NCBI RefSeq assembly: GCF_034676725.1
Contig: NZ_JAUCBR010000004.1
Location: 3,748,001 to 3,812,000, forward strand
From: Denitromonas sp.
Lineage (GTDB): Bacteria; Pseudomonadota; Gammaproteobacteria; Burkholderiales; Rhodocyclaceae
Length of the DNA: 64,000 nt
Reading direction: 5' to 3'
Part shown: positions 60,358 through 64,000 of the stretch, one piece after another
Numbering within the stretch: the stretch's first letter is position 1
Layout of the letters: every line of letters begins with the position of its first letter
The notes under the pieces: generated by a model
What the model was told of the DNA's origin: nothing
The model's input: only the letters and a program-made list of their open reading frames with translations
The model's database searches: none
Made by a program: the position numbers and the translations under genes

Positions 60358-60459
60358 TGAATACGTAGCTGCGGTAGCCCTGTTGAATGGGCGCGTCCAT
60401 CAGGGATCCGCGCGACCAGCGATACGCTGCGTCGCAGCATGATCGGCGGCGCCAAGTGG
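60358..60459. other. junction sequence between transposase remnant and tetR promoter
   Basis: About 100 bases with no gene. Together with 60077-60147 it surrounds the transposase remnant. I see no target duplication or inverted terminal repeat that would define an insertion sequence end. Confidence 0.4.
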
Positions 60460-60488
60460 TTGACACGGCAATGAGAAGCAGCTTTAAT
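60460..60488 (+). promoter_or_regulatory. sigma70 promoter of tetR-mutase operon
   Basis: TTGACA (60460-60465), 17-base spacer, TTTAAT (60483-60488). This is the best promoter in the window, 29 bases before the tetR GTG start, giving a short leader of about 23 bases. Confidence 0.75.
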
Positions 60489-60492
60489 TAGC

Positions 60493-60506
60493 CTAACAAA
60501 CGTTAG
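60493..60506. promoter_or_regulatory. TetR-type operator palindrome
   Basis: CTAACAAACGTTAG has perfect CTAAC/GTTAG arms around AAAC and sits at the expected transcription start, between the -10 box and the tetR gene. Autorepression by the TetR protein is the likely meaning. Confidence 0.6.
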
Positions 60507-60517
60507 CTAGTTTTATC

Positions 60518-61108
60518 GTGCCCTCAAAAAGACAACCTCGCGCACAACGGTCTGACAGCCGGGTTCAGGAATTGCTTGATGCGGCCGCTCATCTTTTCGC
60601 TCAACGCGGTTATGCAGCGACATCGATACGCAATATCGCGCTTGCGGTTGACATGCTGGCCGGGTCGGTCTACCACCACTTCGCGTCCAAGGAAGAGCTG
60701 CTTCTGGCGGTCTACAGCGCCGGGGTGTCGCAGCTGGAAAAGGCGGCCACGGCTGCGCTGGCCACGGAGACGAAGCCCTGGTCAAGGCTGGAGGTGCTGT
60801 GCCGCTCCCACCTCGAGGTCGTGCTCAAGGACAGCGATTACGCTCGGGTTCTGATCCGTGTGATTCCGAATGACATACCTGCCGTCTCAGTCGAACTGCG
60901 CGCTCTCCGCATCAATTACGAGAATCGGTTCCGCGAGGCGGTGGCCGATCTTCCGCTTCCGCCAGGGACCGACCGACGCGTGCTGCGCTTGATGCTCATG
61001 GGAGCGCTCAACTGGTCGCTGCTCTGGTTCGATCCGCAAGGACGCGATTCCCCCCGCGTTCTGGCGCGAAAACTTGTGGGGCTATTGAAGGAGCGTCTAG
61101 ATGAGTAA
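60518..61108 (+). CDS. TetR-family regulator of B12-mutase operon
   Basis: A 196-residue TetR/AcrR-type repressor with an N-terminal DNA-binding domain: LLDAAAHLFAQRGYAATSIR, then LAGSVYHHFASKEELL, in which AGSVYHHF is the recognition helix. The C-terminal ligand domain (about 75-190) is helical. It starts with GTG at 60518. Its last 8 bases overlap the mutase small subunit gene, so it is the first gene of the mutase operon and likely responds to an acyl-CoA or related metabolite (inference). Confidence 0.88.
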   Translation: MPSKRQPRAQRSDSRVQELLDAAAHLFAQRGYAATSIRNIALAVDMLAGSVYHHFASKEELLLAVYSAGVSQLEKAATAALATETKPWSRLEVLCRSHLEVVLKDSDYARVLIRVIPNDIPAVSVELRALRINYENRFREAVADLPLPPGTDRRVLRLMLMGALNWSLLWFDPQGRDSPRVLARKLVGLLKERLDE

Positions 61109-61514
61109 ACGCCCACCGAAGGTCATCGTTACGAAAATCGGATTTGACGGGCATGACCGCGGGAGCCGGGTCATTACCGCATGCCTGCGCGACGCGGGAA
61201 TGGAAGTGATCTACACGCCGCCGTGGCAGGAGATTTCGACCGTCGTGAAGCTGGCCACCGAGGAAGACGCTGACGTCATCGGCATTTCATCGCTTGCAAC
61301 CGATCATCTGATCATTCCTCAGCTGATGAAGGCACTGCGGGATGCAGGTCTGGATGACGTCAAGGTCGTGGTCGGCGGAATCATTCCGGCCAAGGATGAG
61401 AAGGAGTTGATCAACTCAGGGGTGGCAAGAGTCTTTCATCCGGGATCATCGCTCGAAGACATCGTCAACACCGTTTGCTCCCTTGCCGAAAATCGAACTC
61501 ACAGTGAGGTTTGA
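61101..61514 (+). CDS. B12-binding small subunit of acyl-CoA mutase
   Basis: A 137-residue cobalamin-binding subunit of the methylmalonyl-CoA mutase class, of the separate-subunit form seen in isobutyryl-CoA (IcmB) and 2-hydroxyisobutyryl-CoA (HcmB) mutases. The B12 motif DGHDRGSRV (DxHxxG, with His the lower cobalt ligand), the SSLATDH loop and VVVGGIIP near 90 are all present. The ATG overlaps the tetR stop by 8 bases, and its stop lies 2 bases before the large-subunit ATG. Confidence 0.9.
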   Translation: MSKRPPKVIVTKIGFDGHDRGSRVITACLRDAGMEVIYTPPWQEISTVVKLATEEDADVIGISSLATDHLIIPQLMKALRDAGLDDVKVVVGGIIPAKDEKELINSGVARVFHPGSSLEDIVNTVCSLAENRTHSEV

Positions 61515-61516
61515 CG

Positions 61517-63199
61517 ATGGCCGATTCACACCAGTCCAATCGAAACGACGCCTTTGACGTCACGCGCGCGAAGTGGGTGCAGGAATTTGCAGCAGGCGCA
61601 CCCGACGCGCGCGCCCTCACGAACCGGTCCGGCATTGCAGTCAAGCCGCTGTACACGCCCGACGACTGGTCCGGGCAAAACTATCTGAATGCCTTGGGTT
61701 TCCCCGGCGAGTATCCGAACACGCGCGGCATCTATCCGACGATGTATCGCGGGCGCAGCTGGACGCAAAGACAGCTCATCGGACTGGGTGTGCCCGAGGA
61801 CTACAACAAGCGCGTCAAGGACATCCTCGCGCTCGGCGCATCGGCGCTCTCGCTCATTCCGTGCAACTCCGTCTACCGCGGCTACGACGCCGATGAAGTC
61901 CCGATCGAACTGCTGGGTACATGCGGCACGGTCATCAACACGGTCGAGGACATGGAGCGCGCACTCGACGGCATTCCCATCGATGCGCTGTCGACGGCCA
62001 TGAACGACCCCTCTCCGTTCACGCTGCTCGCTTTCGAACTCGCGGTCGCACGGCGGCGCGGCATCCCCTGGAGCAAGATCTCCGGCACGTCGAATCAGAG
62101 CGATTGCATCTCCCACTTCGTGGCGAACCACATGTTCTTCCGCATCGATCTGCAGGGTGCGCGGCGGATCGTGATTGACCACATCGACTTTTCCAACAAG
62201 CATGTACCGCGCTGGAATCCGCTGTCAATCGTCGGCCAGCACATGCAGCAGGCTGGCGCCACGCCAGCCGAGGCGATGGCGTTCACGCTGTGCTCGGGTA
62301 TCCAGTATGCGGAAGACTGCATCGCCCGCGGGATGGACCCCGACAGCTTCCTGCCGCGCTTCACCTTCTTCTTCGACATTTCCATCAGCCTGTTCGAAGA
62401 AGTGGCCAAGTTCCGCGCCGGCCGCCGCATCTGGGCCCGTTTGTGCCGCGAGCGCTTCGGCGCAAAGGATCCGCGTTCCTGGCGTTTCAAATTCCATGGC
62501 CAGACCTCGGGCGTGGACCTGACCCGGCAGCAACCGCTCAACAACATCGCACGCGTTACCGTTCAGGCGATGGCCGGGATCTTTGGCGGCCTGCAATCGC
62601 TGCACACCGATTCGTACGACGAGGTGTTCTCCACCCCGACGGCAGAAGCCGCGCGCATTGCGGTGGCCACGCAGAACATTCTGCGCGAGGAAGCGCATCT
62701 GACCGACGTGATTGATCCCCTGGGCGGTTCGTACTACATCGAGACGCTGACCGATCAGATGGAAGAAAAGATCAATTCCCTGATCGAGCTGATCGATTCG
62801 GCGGGCGGCATGTATCAGGCCGTGAACAAGGGCCTGGTGCAGCAGATGATCGGCGAGTCGGCGTTGAAGTTCCAGAAGCAAATCGACTCCGGCGAACAGA
62901 CCATCGTGGGCGTCAATGCCTACCAGATCGAGGAAAACGACGCCAACTACCCGGCCCTCGAGTATCCGGCACGCGAGCGGATGGAAATGCAGGTCAAGAG
63001 ACTGACCGAGTTCAAGAAAACGCGCTCTCAGTCGGCCGTGGCAAAAGCCCTGGATGTGCTCGCCAGTGCGGCCAACTCGAAAGAGGCCAACGTGTTCGAG
63101 CAGGTGGTGGAAGCCGCCGACGCAGGTGCCACGCACGGCGAGATTTGCGCCACGCTGCGCAGGGAGATGGGCTTTGGCCAACCGCTGACGATCGTATGA
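61517..63199 (+). CDS. large subunit of divergent B12-dependent acyl-CoA mutase
   Basis: A 560-residue catalytic (TIM-barrel) subunit of the methylmalonyl-CoA mutase class, rearranging the carbon skeleton of a CoA thioester. The YPTMYRGRSWTQRQ start, GQHMQQAGATP (active-site His) and LQSLHTDSYDEVFSTPT are conserved. The residues that select substrate are not: Leu87 replaces the Tyr of methylmalonyl-, Phe of isobutyryl- or Ile of hydroxyisobutyryl-CoA mutase. The usual FDLPT-like stretch reads PCNSV (115-119), and the carboxylate-binding Arg region has Asn204. It is thus unlikely to use methylmalonyl-CoA. The ATG at 61517 (GAGG upstream) is preferred to TTG at 61511. Confidence 0.88.
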   Translation: MADSHQSNRNDAFDVTRAKWVQEFAAGAPDARALTNRSGIAVKPLYTPDDWSGQNYLNALGFPGEYPNTRGIYPTMYRGRSWTQRQLIGLGVPEDYNKRVKDILALGASALSLIPCNSVYRGYDADEVPIELLGTCGTVINTVEDMERALDGIPIDALSTAMNDPSPFTLLAFELAVARRRGIPWSKISGTSNQSDCISHFVANHMFFRIDLQGARRIVIDHIDFSNKHVPRWNPLSIVGQHMQQAGATPAEAMAFTLCSGIQYAEDCIARGMDPDSFLPRFTFFFDISISLFEEVAKFRAGRRIWARLCRERFGAKDPRSWRFKFHGQTSGVDLTRQQPLNNIARVTVQAMAGIFGGLQSLHTDSYDEVFSTPTAEAARIAVATQNILREEAHLTDVIDPLGGSYYIETLTDQMEEKINSLIELIDSAGGMYQAVNKGLVQQMIGESALKFQKQIDSGEQTIVGVNAYQIEENDANYPALEYPARERMEMQVKRLTEFKKTRSQSAVAKALDVLASAANSKEANVFEQVVEAADAGATHGEICATLRREMGFGQPLTIV

Positions 63200-64000
63200 G
63201 GATGCCGGTGGAATTTCGAATCGAAGACATTCTGAGTCGTGACCGCCGCGCCATCGCCCGTGCCGTCACTGCGCTTGAAAGCGGCGATGAACGCATGCAC
63301 GCCATCCGTTTCTCGGTTGCCGAGCATGTCGGGCACGCGCATGTGATCGGCGTGACAGGGCCTCCGGGGGGCGGCAAGTCGACACTGGTATCGGTCCTGA
63401 TCGAAGCGCTGAGAGCGCGCAGCCTGACGGTGGCGGTGATCGCAGTCGACCCGTCGAGTCCGATCACGGGTGGAGCGGTGCTCGGCGACCGCATCCGGAT
63501 GGGTGCGATGCAGAGCGACGACGGCGTGTTCATCCGCTCGCTGGCTTCGCGCGGCCACCTTGGCGGGCTTTCGGCGGCGGCGGCCGACGTGATCGATCTG
63601 TTCGACGCGGCCGGGTTCGACGTGCTCATCGTGGAAGCCGTAGGCTCGGGGCAGTCGGAAGTCGAGATTACGCGCTACGCCGATACCCGGATCGTCATTT
63701 GTCCACCAGGCCTGGGCGACGACGTGCAAGCCATCAAGGCAGGCATCCTTGAAATTGCCGATGCCTTTGTCGTCACCAAGGCAGACCTGCCTGACGCTGC
63801 GCGCACCGAAGAGCAGCTCAAGGCGATGCTGGCGCTGCGCACCGACCAGAGCATCGTGCCGCCGGTAATGAAGACAGTGGCCGTTTCAGGAGAAGGGATT
63901 GCACAACTTGTCGACTGGCTCTGCGCTCGAGAGCACAAGGGGACGCGGCACCTGGGCAGTCCGGCAAATGCGGCGCGCAAGCTCCTGTCGAAGCTGATTC
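63196..64000 (+). CDS. meaB: MeaB/ArgK-type GTPase chaperone of the mutase, partial
   Basis: A G3E-type GTPase that loads and protects adenosylcobalamin in B12-dependent acyl-CoA mutases. The ATG at 63196 overlaps the large-subunit stop (ATGA), and the frame is open to the window edge (268 codons seen; the family has about 330). P-loop GPPGGGKST (about 54-62), DPSSPITGGAVLGDRIRM, EAVGSGQSEVEI (switch), GLGDDVQAIKAGILEIADAF and TKAD (G4, where NKAD is usual) are all present. It confirms that the neighbouring genes encode a working B12 mutase. Confidence 0.9.
   Translation, partial: MRMPVEFRIEDILSRDRRAIARAVTALESGDERMHAIRFSVAEHVGHAHVIGVTGPPGGGKSTLVSVLIEALRARSLTVAVIAVDPSSPITGGAVLGDRIRMGAMQSDDGVFIRSLASRGHLGGLSAAAADVIDLFDAAGFDVLIVEAVGSGQSEVEITRYADTRIVICPPGLGDDVQAIKAGILEIADAFVVTKADLPDAARTEEQLKAMLALRTDQSIVPPVMKTVAVSGEGIAQLVDWLCAREHKGTRHLGSPANAARKLLSKLI

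Noticed and set aside
61511..61516. TTG start for the mutase large subunit
   Set aside because: The ATG at 61517 is six bases further on and has better spacing from the GAGG ribosome site.
1..64000. CRISPR arrays, tRNA or rRNA genes
   Set aside because: No regularly spaced repeats, cloverleaf-like sequence or rRNA segments were noticed on reading through; a scan with dedicated tools would settle it.

Overview
The window looks like most of an integrative conjugative element (ICE), or a conjugative plasmid region, from a high-GC Pseudomonadota, probably a beta- or gammaproteobacterium. The species cannot be named from sequence alone. The case for an ICE rests on a complete F-type type IV secretion cluster, a MOBH-type relaxase (TraI) with coupling protein (TraD) and DUF4400 partner, FlhD/FlhC-like activators as in SXT/R391 and IncC elements, and typical ICE maintenance genes (DUF932, Zn-ribbon/Toprim primase, DUF1845/AcaB-like, AlpA, DUF1173, Gp3-like, SbcCD-like). 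No integrase with intact catalytic residues and no att site is visible, so neither end of the element is defined. No tRNA, rRNA or CRISPR array was seen.

Layout. 1-18.1 kb (minus strand): transfer operon read in the order lytic transglycosylase/OmpA lipoprotein, traA, L, E, K, B, dsbC, V, C, trbI, signal peptidase, small protein, W, U, trbC, N, small protein, F, H, G (G runs off the left edge). 18.3-18.8 kb: an unknown ICE gene. 18.9-30.7 kb (plus strand): a defence island with a ribbon-helix-helix repressor under a palindrome-overlapped promoter, DUF499 ATPase, DUF3780, a DarT/DarG toxin-antitoxin pair, DUF1156 methyltransferase and a PLD/SNF2-type helicase. This matches the published Hma (helicase-methylase-ATPase) arrangement with DarTG embedded. 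30.9-36.2 kb (minus strand): flhD-like, flhC-like, traI, traD, DUF4400. 36.8-43.2 kb (plus strand): a second cargo block with an unknown protein plus XRE/ImmA metallopeptidase, and a nuclease-helicase pair resembling Hachiman (HamAB). 43.7-49.0 kb (minus strand): DUF932, primase, Hsp90-like ATPase and small genes. 49.5-60.1 kb: regulatory and DNA-processing genes, of which one carries an in-frame stop, one a frameshift and one a lost 3' end. 60.15-60.36 kb: the tail of an ISAs1-type transposase. 60.5-64 kb: a TetR-regulated operon for a divergent two-subunit B12-dependent acyl-CoA mutase and its MeaB chaperone, cut by the right edge.

How it works together. The FlhDC-like pair probably switches on the tra and maintenance operons. 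TraI nicks the DNA, TraD couples it to the TraC-powered secretion channel, and the DsbC/TraF thioredoxin-fold proteins fold the cysteine-rich TraN/U/H proteins. The two defence blocks sit between conserved modules (DUF4400|tra operon and flhD|DUF932), as expected of cargo hotspots. Nonsense, frameshift and truncation damage clusters between 49.9 and 60.1 kb, suggesting that this side is decaying or has been rearranged by the ISAs1-type element.
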